Assembly (NCBI GenBank): GCA_028023455.1
Contig: JAQFVV010006215.1
Location: 7,609,230-7,673,229 of the forward strand
Length of the DNA stretch: 64,000 bases
Direction of reading: 5' to 3'
Source of the DNA: Epiperipatus broadwayi
Taxonomy: Eukaryota; Onychophora; Udeonychophora; Euonychophora; Peripatidae
Position numbers and translations under genes: made by a program. The notes beneath the pieces were generated by a model. It saw only the letters and a program-made list of their open reading frames with translations. It was not told the origin of the DNA and did not search any database. Position 1 is the first letter of the stretch. Each line of letters opens with the position of its first letter. Positions 1 through 12,572 of this stretch are shown here, piece after piece.

Positions 1-2450
1 TCACTAAAAAAGCTGATTTTAATTAGCATTGTATTTACTTTATGAAAAGCTAAATTATTATAATTTGATTTACAAGTATCAAACTTTATAAAAAAGCCAA
101 TCAAATTAACCTTATACAATCAAGATGAAATAGTGATTGTAAAGATTAATATTGTAACGGTAAGAATTGTCCCTCCACGTAACAAAATCTAGAACACAGG
201 CAAAATACACTAAAGCTGATTGAATCTGGATGCTAGGATCCCGAATCTGACCAACATTCAATCCTTTCACCTCTGCTCAACGATCTAATACCCTATGGAT
301 GACATTTCTCAAGTTACACAGACATTTAATTTAACCATAGTCCGTCAGTTTAACCATGGTCCAGCAGTCACCCAGGGTGGAACAAGAGACTCATAAATTA
401 ACTAACACTGATTTGGTCAGATATACACACATATAACTAAGTGAACCACTAATATATCAATGATTGATTATAAATCTAATACACACATATGACTAAGTGA
501 ACTGCTAATATATCAATGATTGATTATAAAATCTAATAGAATGATCTACATATAGACATAATGATGTATGTGCAAATCTAGAGTTGGATAAAATGAATTC
601 ACAGACAATAAAGATATGAAAACGGGTTATATTTTAAATATTATTAATTTAATAAATATAATAAAAGATAGTAAAACTAAAAAATATACAAAATTATGCA
701 ATGAGAATGTGAAAGATTACGCACGCAGGCATTGCATAACTAATGAGATTAATGTTACATGTTATCTCATGTGTTCAATAAAATGTAGTGCGGTATTTAA
801 GTTTATGCCTATATTAATATGCCAAATTTCTAGCTCTTGTGTAGTCTGCTAAATCATATGGAACTTAATAGCCAAAGTTATATAACTAACTTAATAGCGC
901 TCCTGTGGCATCTATCTATCCAAAGTTAAGTCGAGCACATAAGAGAAAACTGGTTTATGATAGGTTTACCTATATACTCTATAGAACATATTAAAATATT
1001 AATAAACTAGAAGATGCAAATTGGTCATTATTCACGGGCTTCAGCCTCAGAGGCTCAGTTGCCCTACAACCGCTCAACTTGCTACAAATAGGAACATTAG
1101 TAGTTCAGGGAGTCAGATAGGCATTAATTATGAATAATCTAGATTCTTGTGCCCTAGTTCTAAAAGAGTGTGCTTTACCTGAACTAAGTGGATAAGTGTA
1201 ACCTCTGCCAGAAACTCATCAAGAATCATGTAGCAAGCAGATAATTGTACATTGCATACTTTGTAAGGACACATCTGCAACTTATACATATATATAATGC
1301 AAATACGTAAATTTATCTTAGCGTGTTTTAAAATTAGATAGTGTCTATATGCATATCTATACAATCCAGTTCTCAAATTTAGTATTTCAAATATACTATT
1401 TAGGGACTAAATTAATTAGTAACCTAGTTTAAGATTATCTCCTGCATTTCTAACATATATAAATCTAAGGAGGGCAAAACATATTTGAGGGGTAACTATG
1501 AATAAAACATTAAAATATGCTTTGAGAATATCTCTGTGGCTAGTTCCTATGATGTACGAGTCACATATATAAATAATTATAATTTATAACTAGAGTTAAG
1601 CAAACTACAATTTAGAGAGCAACTGATTATTAGAATATTAATACACAAAATTAATCAGTAAAATAATAATATGATCTCGAAACATCGAGTGAGGAAAATA
1701 ATAATTCAATTATTTAAGATTTATTATAGCAAAGATTTGAAATTATCTTCGCAGATTGATAAGCTAAAATTATACTTATAAATACTCGTGGTTTCGAGTT
1801 ATTTGGCATATTAAACCCATATAATATTAAAATGATAAAATTATAGAATAAATTGAATAGATTAGAAATAGGCATAAAAGACCGCAGAAAATTATATGTT
1901 TAGTTTAAAATAGATTATCAGAGTTTTACATTTTAAAAGAGAATTTAATATCACATGTTTTACAATCAGACAAGATTTAAACATTAGCATTTAACAGCTT
2001 TCTTTGCAGATTTTAGAAAAGGTGTTTGGAAAGGCAGGTTTAATAAATAGCTAGCTTTAAAATAAAGAATCGAAAGTCACAGTTTATAAACAGAGCTCTG
2101 AGTGAAAATTTACCGGTCAGGTGTTTTCATTGCAGTCCTGGGCACCTGGGACAATAATAAGTTGACACTTTTGGTGATGATTAGATATTAATGGAGAATC
2201 TACCATGGGCTGCTTTGCTTTGCAGAGGTATGGCATTGTGTTTTATCGGACCAAAGTTCTTCCCTCTCTGGCAAGGGCAGGAGGTGGTGAATTATGGCCT
2301 ACTTTACCCCATCATTTTGAAGGTGAAATGAATGTGGGTTCTGTTTACAATTCACTTATATATAAAACTTTTTTTTGGCCACGAAACTTTAAGTATTTAT
2401 ATTTTTTAACTCTGACCACCTGTTTATTTTTACAAGCTTTTCCATAGCTG
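1..2450. other. AT-rich stretch with possible solo-LTR-like relic (153-2349)
   Basis: No coding sequence is recognisable here; short open frames are consistent with chance. Position 153 begins TGTAACGG and a TTACA ends at 2349, so the segment has the short inverted ends (TGTAA...TTACA) often seen on Ty3/gypsy LTRs. Around 370-395 it has a CCCAGGG...CAAGAG...CTCAT patch that resembles one at 33,226-33,245 in another LTR-like stretch. The 200-320 part also resembles 41,700-41,815, sharing an ACC-TATGGATGACAT core. The flanking 5 bases do not match as a target-site duplication, and no primer-binding site or gag/pol is visible. The LTR reading is therefore an inference only. Confidence 0.25.
425..538. 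repeat. Tandem duplication, two units of about 56 bp
   Basis: Two adjacent units starting ACACACATAT at 425 and 481 share almost all bases, including the string CAATGATTGATTATAAA. Differences are a few substitutions and one indel. No function is apparent. Confidence 0.8.
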
Positions 2451-4036
2451 AAAAACCCATTTATCCATTTTAGAAAAACATATTTAATTGCTAAAACTAG
2501 TTGAAAAACCCATTACTTTATTTTAGAAAAACATTTTTAATTATGACAACTAATTTAGATTTTGCTTTTCTACTTTTTTCCTCCTGCAGTTTATTGTGAC
2601 AACTCTATAAAATTCTGAGAATTGCCATTAAAATTTTAGATTTATAAAATCAAGTTCACGCTATTTTAAGATTATTGTGTGACCTAATTTAAAAGTTTTT
2701 TTACAAGAAAATCTAAGTTGCTTCGATAATTAGTATAAAACTAATTTTATTACTATATATGTAGAATAACAAGTCCGAGAAATTAGTTATATACATATGT
2801 GATTTCAATAATATAACCATAAAATTGACTAAATAATTTAGACTAAAATATTTCTTAAACTAGAAATCTTTTTAAAATGAATACATATCTGTAATATATA
2901 CTTATACTATTAAATTACAGACTTACCATTCACATATATATGTGCAATCCCACATATATAGAAATTTAAGGTTGTTTAAATGGGTACTCTGAAAGGGTTT
3001 AAACCTGGCATAGAGATAGCTGTGGGGGTAAAATACATGAAACAGGCAGATGGATGAAACTGATTGTTTCTATATATTGTTAAAAAAAATCACTTTAGTA
3101 TCATAGTGAACAACCCCTTGTGTTTTTTTTTATTTAAAAAAATGCATTCACTTACATAAATGAAATGGATGCTTAATAATAATTTCTAGTTCGAAAGTAT
3201 AAACTTTACAGCAATTTGTGTTTTCCTGAAGGTTTGTAATGATGGTATTTTATTTATAATTATAATTATCATGTTTGAACAGCGAAGTGACAGATTGAGC
3301 TTCGATTCGATTTTGAGCTCATGATTATTTCTGACTATTGGAAAAAGTTATTAGTTATATGTATTTAATAATAGCATACCACTAAGTCTTATACTCCTTC
3401 CACATTTTCCTCTTGCATCTTTTTTTGTGGCAATATCATTGCAGTTTTTTAATACAAATGCAGGGTTTTAGAAATATTTTCAAAGAAATTTTTAAAAAAA
3501 TATATATATTTTTTCAACTTAAATGGCTCATAGTCCAACTAGCTATGCAATACTTATTTTTAGTTGAAGGCAAAGATTCCAGAATTATTGAGGCAGATCA
3601 GGTCACTGATGATATGAAACAACCTTCTTTATATTACAATCACTGAATCCACAGTTTATCTTATCTTATATATATATTATTTATTACTGAATTTAAAATC
3701 ATTACACTTTATTATTCAGTGATTAAATCAATCAGGTTAATATGAAAAGTATATAGTAAAGGTGCAATATTTTCATTCCAAGCCCCCTTGAACACATCAT
3801 ATATCTTATATAATACTTCTCATTTTTTGTGATGAGTTTTAGTTCCAGTTGAAAGCATATTATTTTACTGAATTACAAGGGCACAAATCTTTTTACATAA
3901 ACACACATATATATGTAAAACATGTTTTTTTTTGTGTGTATATAGTTTGCACATATTAATTAAGATTATGTTATAAAACAAAATTATAAGAAGAATATAG
4001 TTATTAATAATAAGTTGAGAGAACATATATATGTTT
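2451..4036. other. AT-rich non-coding stretch
   Basis: No gene is recognised. It contains homopolymer runs, small TATATG palindromes and one copy of a dispersed repeat end at 3217-3256. A 77-codon open frame at 3413-3646 shows no known domain or codon signature and is taken as chance. Confidence 0.6.
3217..3256 (+). repeat. Fragment of dispersed foldback-family end
   Basis: The string around GTTTTCCTGAAGGTTTGT is shared, with a few changes, with 40,486-40,525 (plus) and 49,865-49,903 (minus). There it lies outside the conserved inverted repeat of a foldback family. Here only about 40 bp of the end is present. Confidence 0.55.
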
Positions 4037-4829
4037 ATTTATATAGTGACATCTGCAAAGCGCATATGTATCAGCTTATTGGCTTATTAATATTATAGAT
4101 TATAAACAAAAACAACACGCTATATAAAAAAATAAATGTCTTGTTTACATATGTTTAATTATAAGAATGACGTATCGTAAATTCTAGGAATTTCATTCGC
4201 GCCATTCATTTACGTTGTAGAAAAGTAATTTAAAGCAATCAATTAATAACTTCATGCTCTTCATTTCAAACACTTCAGATTTGCCCATACATATACGGTT
4301 GGGTCAAAAATATAGGTGGATTCATTCTATATTTTCTTAAAAGACTTTATCTTGGGTTTGAAAAAGTGGGAGTATTCATTTATATAGTGACATCTGCAAA
4401 GCGCATGTGTATCAGCTTATTGGCTTATTAATATTATAGATTATAAACAAAAACATCACGCTATATAAAAAAATAAATGTCTTGTTTACATATGTTTAAT
4501 TATAAGAATGACGTATCGTAAATTTTAGAAATTTCATTGGCGTCATTCATTTACGTTGTAGAAAAGTAATTTAAAGTGATCAATTAATAACTTCACGCTC
4601 TTCATTTCAAACACTTCAGATTTGCCCATACATATACGGTTGGGTCAAAAATATAGGTGGATTCATTCTATATTTTCTTAAAAGACTTTATCTTGGGTTT
4701 AAAAAAGTGGGAGTATTCATTTATATAGTGATATCTGCAAAGCGCATGTGTATCAGCTTATTGGCTTATTAATATTATAGATTATAAACAAAAACATCGC
4801 GCTATATAAAAAAATAAATGTCTTGTTTA
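4037..4829. repeat. Tandem repeat, 341-bp unit, about 2.3 copies
   Basis: The phrase ATATAGTGACATCTGCAAAG recurs at 4041, 4382 and 4723 (third copy GATATC), giving a period of exactly 341 bp twice. Copies one and two are complete and differ by a handful of substitutions. The third copy stops abruptly after TGTCTTGTTTA near 4829, where unrelated sequence begins. The unit is non-coding, AT-rich and carries a GGTTGGGTCAAAAATATAGG patch. This is a short satellite-like array or a local triplication. Confidence 0.92.
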
Positions 4830-6697
4830 ATATATTTTCCTGTTTTGATGTGTTTTTGTTGTATATCCTACATAAAATAAAAATGTCTCTATTAATTCAG
4901 AATTAATAAATCGCTTTTGATTGTTTTTTTTTTTTATTTTTACAAATAGTAAGGTATCTTGGGAAGAATTTTAGGCTATTCAATTTTCTGGCTTCGTCAT
5001 CAGGGTAGTCCAAAGCCCAAAAAATTTCAACATCTGTCACAGTACATTAACCATGTAACCAACAAAGATTGATTATTCTTAAACCTTATCAACTACTCTT
5101 AAGATAGTCTGAATTTAGTTATTTATCGTAAGAGTGAAATATTGTCTTAAGATAAATTCTTTCCATGACTGTTGTTTTTTTTTTTTATAAAAACAATATT
5201 TTTGAGGTGATTGCACAAATTACATTTGTTTTTTCCACAACAAATAAAATGGAAAGAATATTTAAATTCAAATTACCATTGAATTGCATTAATTTTTTTT
5301 TTAGATTTTGTTAGACTACTGCCAAGATGCCATGTTCTAATGGTCTTTGAATATCAATCAAGAACAACGATTAATTTTAAATCTAAGTATAAGGTTTATT
5401 GTAGTAAATTAAATTTATTTAATATCTATAACAAATAAGAAAAGAAGAGATTTCAGTAGAAACAAATAAACTTGCGTGTGTGTGTGTCACTTTCTACACT
5501 CACTCAATAAATAATTATAATTCTTTTGCAGTGCGTATTAATTCAAGAAATTCGTTCACGGTTCCATTTATGAATAACTGCAATATTTATATATGTTAGG
5601 ACCATAAATCCATTATAACTATAACAACATTACCCAGACTATTAGCTGCCACTGTAATATGCGAATCATGCTTACATATATTCTTTATCGTTCATTATAC
5701 ACATTAGCTTCTTCATAAGTACATATTAACCTTTATTATACGCACAAATAAATCCTAGCAAGGTTCTTTATACAAGAGTTCAATTATGATTAATTTTTCC
5801 TTATTTGTATAATTTGCATTTAAATGTATGATTATCACGTGGATTTTCTAGAGTAGTTTAATACTATTGTATTGTATTAGGAGATAATTTATTCATGTAT
5901 TGTCTGCACGTATTTATATAATAAAAATAATCTTTATTTACAATTATGTATATACATTATACCGCGCAAACCGTCCATAAGTAAATTTAGAGTTTACTTT
6001 TTTTAATTTTCATTTAATCCCTTTGGGTCATAAATTAATATTGTTTATTAATGATCCGAAAAATATGATTTTTAATAAAGAAAATAATTTTCCATGTAAA
6101 CTATTGATACCAATTACTCTTAATTCATACAGTTTTTTAAACAATCGACACATATCTCGTCATATATAATAAAATCAGTTTGGTGTCTTAGAACTTAGGA
6201 AGAAATAGGTGAGTTTTGATGATTTTTTTATCAGAAAAGATTTAAATTATTTAATTTTCTTCTTTAACTAGGAAGAAGTGATTTAGATCACGATACTGCC
6301 ATGTCCACACAAAATAGAAGAAATCTAGTACGAATTGTGCTTGATCTCTATTTATTTATTTAAAAAAAAACGTAAAAAGAATTATTTATTTTCATCTTGA
6401 ATAGGCATCATTTATGATTTAATTTTATTAATTTAATTCAATTTTGGGAATAGACAGCGAAAGTCAATAAAGTTTAATAATACTCTAATCAGCATTAAAA
6501 ATTTGTATATTGATGAAAATAAAAGCTATCCAGGAAATGCTGCACTGCATTGCAAATGTGCTCACCATAGAAAACATACAGCAGTGATCATGTAATTCTA
6601 GAGAAGTCGTTTTTCTTCCTAACACACATCTAAATTTTTCTCAAATATGCAACTATTGAAACATTATTTTAATAATCATTTATTTAACATCTGCAAA
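4830..6697. other. AT-rich non-coding stretch
   Basis: No gene or large repeat is recognised. It holds a short (GT)n microsatellite at 5476-5487 and long T and A runs. Confidence 0.6.
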
Positions 6698-6808
6698 TGG
6701 AGATCATTTATCTTTTTCGCATGTATGTGGTCGTGTATATCGGTTGTATAACATGGAATGGATGACAAAAGGGCGCTTGAAAGTCTGAGTTAAAATCCCC
6801 TATAATTA
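6698..6808 (-). repeat. Dispersed repeat family, partial copy (minus)
   Basis: The reverse complement of this segment matches the outer part of the repeats at 38,366-38,475 and 63,503-63,610. Shared marks are the CTCAGACTTT(C/T)AAG phrase, the GACCACATGCGAAAAAG-like phrase and the following ATCTCCA. Only the outer 110 bp is present here. The family has no recognised coding capacity. Confidence 0.75.
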
Positions 6809-8016
6809 AATATCTAATCAGTGTACTTTATTTTCACTGTAGTTTTTGAAACAATCTGTATATATCTATTAAATAAAGTAAATTTTGAGAACTGCTAGAC
6901 TTTTTCTTCACTTACATTGTACAATTATATTTTAAAGGAAATTGAATATAGAAAATTGTGATTGCATAATAACATCTTTGATGAAGCTTTCTTTGAACTA
7001 TTCATACTAAAATCGGATATATCAGCTTGGGAATAAATAAACTTAGTTTTAAAATAAAAAGCAATGAGAATAATGCACATCTATTTAAATTAGTCCATAA
7101 GAGTATATTTGTGTGTGTTTTTATTATATAGATATACACCTGGGTCTCATTTTACGGGATAGATAGGTTCCTCAGAAAACATGCGCAAACGAAATTGCAC
7201 AAAAATAGACGTAACTTACATTGAAAAAGGGGGGATGCGGTCTGTGATTTTTCAAAATTCGCGTAAAAGCAAAGCACCACCATAAAATTACTTTAAAATT
7301 CGCACAAAAAAATATAAGGAAATAAAATATGACTAATAAAAAATTTCAAATTTGAAAAAAATTGATACAAGACAAACTTTTTTTAACTATAATATTTAAT
7401 TTTATTCAAAATAATATATTTTTATGCATAATTTACAGTACAGTCATTTACATTTTTTATACACGTTTTAATTATTATAGCTATTTGCCGAAAGACACGT
7501 TCGTTTGCAAACAACTAGTGCCAACTTCACACTCATGTTGTAACAGTGGTTTTCTGGTGACAACGTAATTAGTAATTAATCTTTGAGACGATTTTATTAA
7601 TTGTTTATGAAACTAACAACTAAAAATTAAATTCTTATTTTTGTCTTTAATTTTCAATTCGGTTTAAAAATAAAATTTCACATTAATTTCAAGTCGCAGT
7701 AAGTAATTTTTAAATTGTTAATTACAATTAAAAATCAGATTTTAATTGTGCCCACTGCTATTACTGACTTTTTAAAAATAAACTTGTGGACACTAAATGA
7801 TTAATAATTGATTATGTTCTTTTTTAAAAAGCAAAAACAATGTGATTTAAAATGCAAAATTAACACGTACAATGTTTGAACAAATTTACATTATAATCTT
7901 GTAAAATTTAATGTGTGTATACATAAAATGTGGAAATTATGATTTTAATTTCATAATTGCATAAAATCTTACTATTATAAAGCACTGAAAATATTGAAAT
8001 TACTAAGATGAAAGTC

Positions 8017-8101
8017 GAATTCCAATAATGTGCTATTACTTTCAATATAATGTAAGTGCGCGAAATTTATTATTTAAAGTAATAGCGCATTATCGGAGTT
8101 C
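8017..8101. repeat. 85-bp imperfect foldback inside the element
   Basis: GAATTCCAATAATGTGCTAT on the left pairs with ATAGCGCATTATCGGAGTTC on the right, with about three mismatches across 26 bp arms. The loop holds AAGTGCGCG. It lies directly beside the next palindrome. Confidence 0.8.
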
Positions 8102-8104
8102 ATA

Positions 8105-8213
8105 CACGTGTGTCTCTTTTTACGCAGACTTATTTAACACACTTCCGGTGAAACACGAATCGCGTAACTTCAAAATCATGTTAAATAAGTCCGCGTAAAA
8201 AGAGACCCAGGTG
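8105..8213. repeat. Subterminal foldback, third copy of the CACC-type end
   Basis: CACGTGTGTCTCTTTTTACG at 8105 repeats, in the same orientation, the left terminus at 7137 and pairs with the right terminus ending 8213. Paired arms continue through GCAGACTTATTTAACA and its complement. This 109-bp hairpin could be a small independent MITE of the same family, or a duplicated end. Confidence 0.75.
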
Positions 8214-10431
8214 TATATAAGACTAATGACAATGGATTAATAATGGAATAGATCCATTTATTCTCTAACTTTTGATGTTTATAAGCTTACCTAGCTCTCT
8301 CTCTCAAAAAAAGCTTACCTCTACCAACATTGATAGAAATATAGCATGAATTTGATATATTCAGCCGTATTAAACCTTAGCATTAAAAATTATTAAATTA
8401 ATTTCCAATTATATAAGAATAAAGGCTGAATTCTAATTTTAATGACTAAACAGAAATTAATAACTGAAAACATCAAATTATCATAACTTATTATACACTC
8501 AATTAAAGGAGCAAATCACTTTCAGACTATAAAAAATAAGATCGTTGATAAAAGATAATGACTAGAATGACTTCACCTATTCTTTAAGCTTTTAATGTTT
8601 GTAAGCTTATTCCTTCACCAGAACAAACAATCATATGAAAATCACAAAACAGAATGCATTTCAAACCTAAAATAAAATTTCTCTTTAAAAAAGGGTTTTT
8701 TTTATATGAATCACCAATAAATAAATAAAAATCTACCAATATGGCCAAATAATAATAAGAGGAGACATGTAAATAGTCTAGAAAAGACATGAATAATAAA
8801 ATGTACTGGAAGTGGGTCTAATATTAACTATATTATCTGGAATAAAAAACAAATTTACGATTACAATTAAATGAAAGTTATTTTTAAATTAATAATAATT
8901 TTTTGCTAGTTGTAATCATGTACAACTTTTATTTAAACAGAGACTCTTATGGGACATTTCTCATCATAAATTGGTTTCTAATATCAAAAACAAAAATTTC
9001 ATAAACATTTTATGTGCAAAGTATAGCAAAATAAAATTATTTTTTAAATAAAATTGTTGTCAATGTTTTAAAAATTATCATAAGTTGTTTGAAATTGGTG
9101 AATCTAGACAATTTTTTTTCTAAAAAGTTATTTGCTGGTGGAATCGTGAATTGAGTGTGTCATAGAGAAAATTATAAAGGGCTGAATTCACACCTAGTTT
9201 ACATATGTATTGTTGATTGCAATATCTGCTATTATTTCCATTCAAATAAAATATAAGTTCTGAAGATGTTCAAAACTTCTTCCATTCTTATTGCATAGAT
9301 TCCATTAACCCTCTTGCATTTGGACACTTTCTATTGTTTCATCTGTTGAGAGTTTTTGAAAATCCTCAATCTTTCTGTTTTTATAATATCTTTATTTTAC
9401 ATTAAAACTCAATCAATTGGATTTGATTTCCTTTTAATTTAATTTTATAAGCAAATATTCTAAAAAAACCACACTTGACCATTTTAATTATTTAAAAACT
9501 GGCCTGTAAATATAACAATATACCATATACATCATCACAGATGTTTATATTAACACTAAAACTAAAAATAAACAAATGTTTTTATTTTAAATTTGTGTGT
9601 GTGTGTGTGTGAATGAATGAAGGTAGAATTATGATAACTATAAAATTCTGTTTTAAAATCTGATATTTTCTTATAAAAATTATATTTTAAATCAATTTTG
9701 ACAGATAATGATATAATAGACACTATTGTTTTTTATTACAGTTGATTTTATTATTTCTACAAATAAAAAAATAGGATAAATTGAAAGTTTGTCTGTGCAT
9801 TTCTTTATAACAATCAATTAATTAGTGTGTAAAAATAAACAAAAATATTTTATAAACAAACAACAAATAATTTTCAATTATACTTTAAAATCTTCACATG
9901 AAAACTAGACATGTAAATGTGAAAGCTCTCTGGGCATTTTCTTTTGTCAAAAGAAGAAAAGTGACATCTTTTGATATTAGCCACAGTTTATAAAATGCAC
10001 ATCTTTTCAGATTTTTTTCAATTTTAGCATTAATAAAAGCATATCAAAATCTATGTTTAAAAGAAAAACATGCATCATTATTACTTAAGATAATGTTAAT
10101 AGTACAATCTAAAGTTTTTTCATACTACATATTCAGCACTTTTTCTGAAAAAACTTTCAGTGATTTTCAACAAAGATAAGGGTTTACAAATTAAATCTTT
10201 ATATAAAACATGCACACATCCATCTCTAAATTCCACAATGCTTTATTTAATATGTGGCAGTTTTGATTGACTATTATAATATACTTGTTTTTTTAGATTT
10301 GAAGAATGCTACCAATCAGTTGAAAGTGTCATTTATTAAATAAACCATTGTACATAATGAGAATTATTATTATTTTTTTAAAGTTGTAATTATAAATTTA
10401 TTTAAATGCACATTGATTATGTAAGTAATAT
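8214..10431. other. AT-rich non-coding stretch
   Basis: No gene is recognised. A (TG)n microsatellite lies at 9594-9611. A weakly repeated phrase containing TGTTTATAAGCTTA/TGTTTGTAAGCTTA occurs near 8275 and 8593. Open frames here have no recognisable domain. Confidence 0.6.
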
Positions 10432-10532
10432 TTACTAAGCCCGTGAAACCTCAAGAGTGTGCATGTGAAAATGCGAAGTCCCTACCTTCGCATTTTCAAG
10501 CGCACACTCTTGAGGTTTTACGGTCTTAGTAA
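10432..10532. repeat. 101-bp foldback (MITE-like)
   Basis: Left arm TTACTAAGCCCGTGAAACCT pairs with right arm AGGTTTTACGGTCTTAGTAA. The stem continues through CAAGAGTGTGC and GAAAATGCGAA to a short GTCCCTACC-like loop. Arms are about 46 bp with a few mismatches. The GC-rich stem stands out from the AT-rich flanks. No clear target duplication is visible. Confidence 0.88.
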
Positions 10533-12443
10533 TTTTTTTTTTTTTTTGTAAAGATAAAATATAACTCATTATAAAATACCTATTTCTTTATTACTAATCT
10601 TTTAATAACAGTTTTTTCCATAACATTTTGAACTTTTAGTTTTATATTGAATGAGAATGAAGGTAAGCAATGGGATGGGTACCTGAAGGAGTGCAATGTT
10701 TTTCCATTTTATTAGTGGCAAAGGTTGCAGCATATTATAATTATTTGATTTTTAGCCAACACATTACCCATTTTAATTTGAGATTTTTTATTTTTAAGCT
10801 AATTATAAATAAATATTAACTTATTAATTGAAACTGAATAACAAAATTAGTTGGCAGTGATCTGTCTAGCTGGAAACCCCCTCTCCCTAAACTTGTTTGT
10901 GACATGAAGGTTCTTGTTTTAGCTAATCTCTATTTAAATATTTTAGTAATATTGTTTTTGTCTAGATATATTCTCTTAATGAATAAGGTCTTGATTATCT
11001 AATTGAATCTTTTTTTAACCTATTTCTATTCCCCCCTCTCCCACTAAATCACAGAAATTAGTAACTTGACATGCTGAGCCATTTTGGTTTCATTAATCTT
11101 CCAGTTATTCCCTAATTATTTTTTAAACTTTTTGTTATCAAATAATTGTTTAAATAGGAGGAATTAGTTATAATAATAAAAAACTGTCTTCTTGGATATC
11201 ATCTACCAATATTGAGACTAATGCTTTATTGTTAAAAAAAAAAACTTTTGCCAATAATGCCCTTATAGCATCTTCCTCCCATTTTATTTTTTATTTCATT
11301 GAATATTTTCTCCTGCATTTTTATAAATTAGAAAGAATTCAAGAAAATAATTTATTCTTGGTTAAAGTTCTAAAATACATATCCCGAAAATAAAATTTAA
11401 TTTGTAATGAATTTATAATTATTTGTATGTTTGAAATATAGGTTTATTTCGTAAATTTTCATTAATATTATTTTTGTTCCATTTTCAATCGACGACTTTA
11501 ATAAAAATTACATAAATAATTCTTTATTCAAATTAACATTATTAATATTTTTTCATTATCAACTGTAATGAGAGCATTACTCTGTATAAGCATAGTTGTT
11601 CATCTGCAATGTTTATGTGTACCCCTATTTATATCTAAAATAATTATTTTGCATTTTTTTTTATTGCGATGATATAAATATAAAGTATTTAAACTGCAAT
11701 TGTTTTAGTTACTAAAAAGGGAAATCAATATTAAAACGTTTTTTTTAATGTCAAAGCAAATGACTTTTAATTGTTTTAATTGCGGTATTTCTAAAATATT
11801 AACTTTTTTTATATTTAGAAAGTTTAGTAATTAAATGTTGCTTATGTCATAAATAAGATTTCATTTTCAATAGTTAAATCTGTTTTACGACTTAATTTTA
11901 AAAGTCATCCTTAAAATTGAATATATATATATTCAAATATTTTCAGAGATATAATTTTTTAATAGAATTTTTTTTGTATATAGTTTAAAACTGTATAGAT
12001 TAACAGTTCAATAAAGCAACCTTTTCATCTATTTGAGGTAGACATTTATACTATTCAGATAATTCTCTCTTCCAAAATATTTTAAATAATCTATCAGAAG
12101 AAAAGATGGAAAATTATAAAAGAAAAATATATATTTACAATTCCAAATATTACTAATTTACTCTTTTTGATTTCTTATCTAAATTTTTTTCATAATATTA
12201 CATGTAAACATTCATATATTTCACACTTTTTGTACGATGGATAAATTTGTAGGTCACTCATGTTATATTTGAATGTAGTGGCAAAATGCTATAAAAACAC
12301 ATAGTACTATTAGTAAAGTGGAAACAATATATCTAAATGTAACAAAAATAAAATAATTTCACATTTTCTAATATTGTTTTGTAAGAGAATTAAAGTAACT
12401 TCATTCTCATTCAATAACTTGAGAGAGATTTACACAATCTATT
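10533..12443. other. AT-rich non-coding stretch
   Basis: No gene, RNA gene or large repeat is recognised. The stretch is dominated by A/T runs and short TA-rich segments. Confidence 0.6.
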
Positions 12444-12572
12444 TGCCTGAAAATTTGTGATGAAGACATATTGGATAGAGAAGAAAAAATACAAAGAAGA
12501 AAATTCAAAGAAGTGGCTTCACTGGAAAATAATTCCATAAGTCAACCTAGTGTGACTATTCATAATGTCTAG
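12444..12572 (+). pseudogene. Penelope-like element, C-terminal relic
   Basis: A 42-codon open stretch ends at a TAG at 12570-12572. It contains ILDREEKIQRRKFKEV followed by an S/N-rich tail. In Penelope-like elements the protein C terminus, after the GIY-YIG endonuclease, typically reads as a ...DRE...(R/K)RKIKEA... phrase and then a short tail. The match in wording, order and position before a stop is good, but the reverse transcriptase and GIY-YIG core are absent upstream. The following 200 bp (12,573-12,780) includes a CACCTGAAGAAGG phrase and is probably the element's 3' untranslated region. This is a truncated, dead copy; assignment rests on a short motif. Confidence 0.5.

Larger units (their letters stand above)
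7137..8213. mobile_element. Non-autonomous DNA-transposon-like element with CACCTGGGTCTC ends
   Basis: The left end reads CACCTGGGTCTCATTTTACG and the right end is its inverted counterpart, CGTAAAAAGAGACCCAGGTG, giving about 20-22 bp terminal inverted repeats with two mismatches. Both ends abut TATA, compatible with a short TATA target duplication. The interior, about 1.08 kb, is AT-rich and has no transposase; a 68-codon open frame at 7362-7568 shows no transposase motif. The right end contains two additional palindromes (8017-8101 and 8105-8213). CACC termini with a 4-bp TA-rich duplication recall CACTA/Chapaev-type elements, but that assignment is inference. Confidence 0.6.

Noticed and set aside
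616-852. Short open frames of 60-95 codons throughout 1-56 kb as host genes
   Set aside because: They lack domains, codon bias, neighbouring exons and splice context, and many lie inside palindromes or overlap on both strands. Apart from those matched to mobile elements they are consistent with chance.
4037-4829. CRISPR-like array
   Set aside because: Units are 341 bp, contiguous and without spacers; the context is eukaryotic.
12439-12475. Copy of the GTTTTCCTGAAGG foldback end
   Set aside because: The resemblance (CCTGAAAATTTGTGATGA) is short, and the segment is better explained as Penelope coding sequence.
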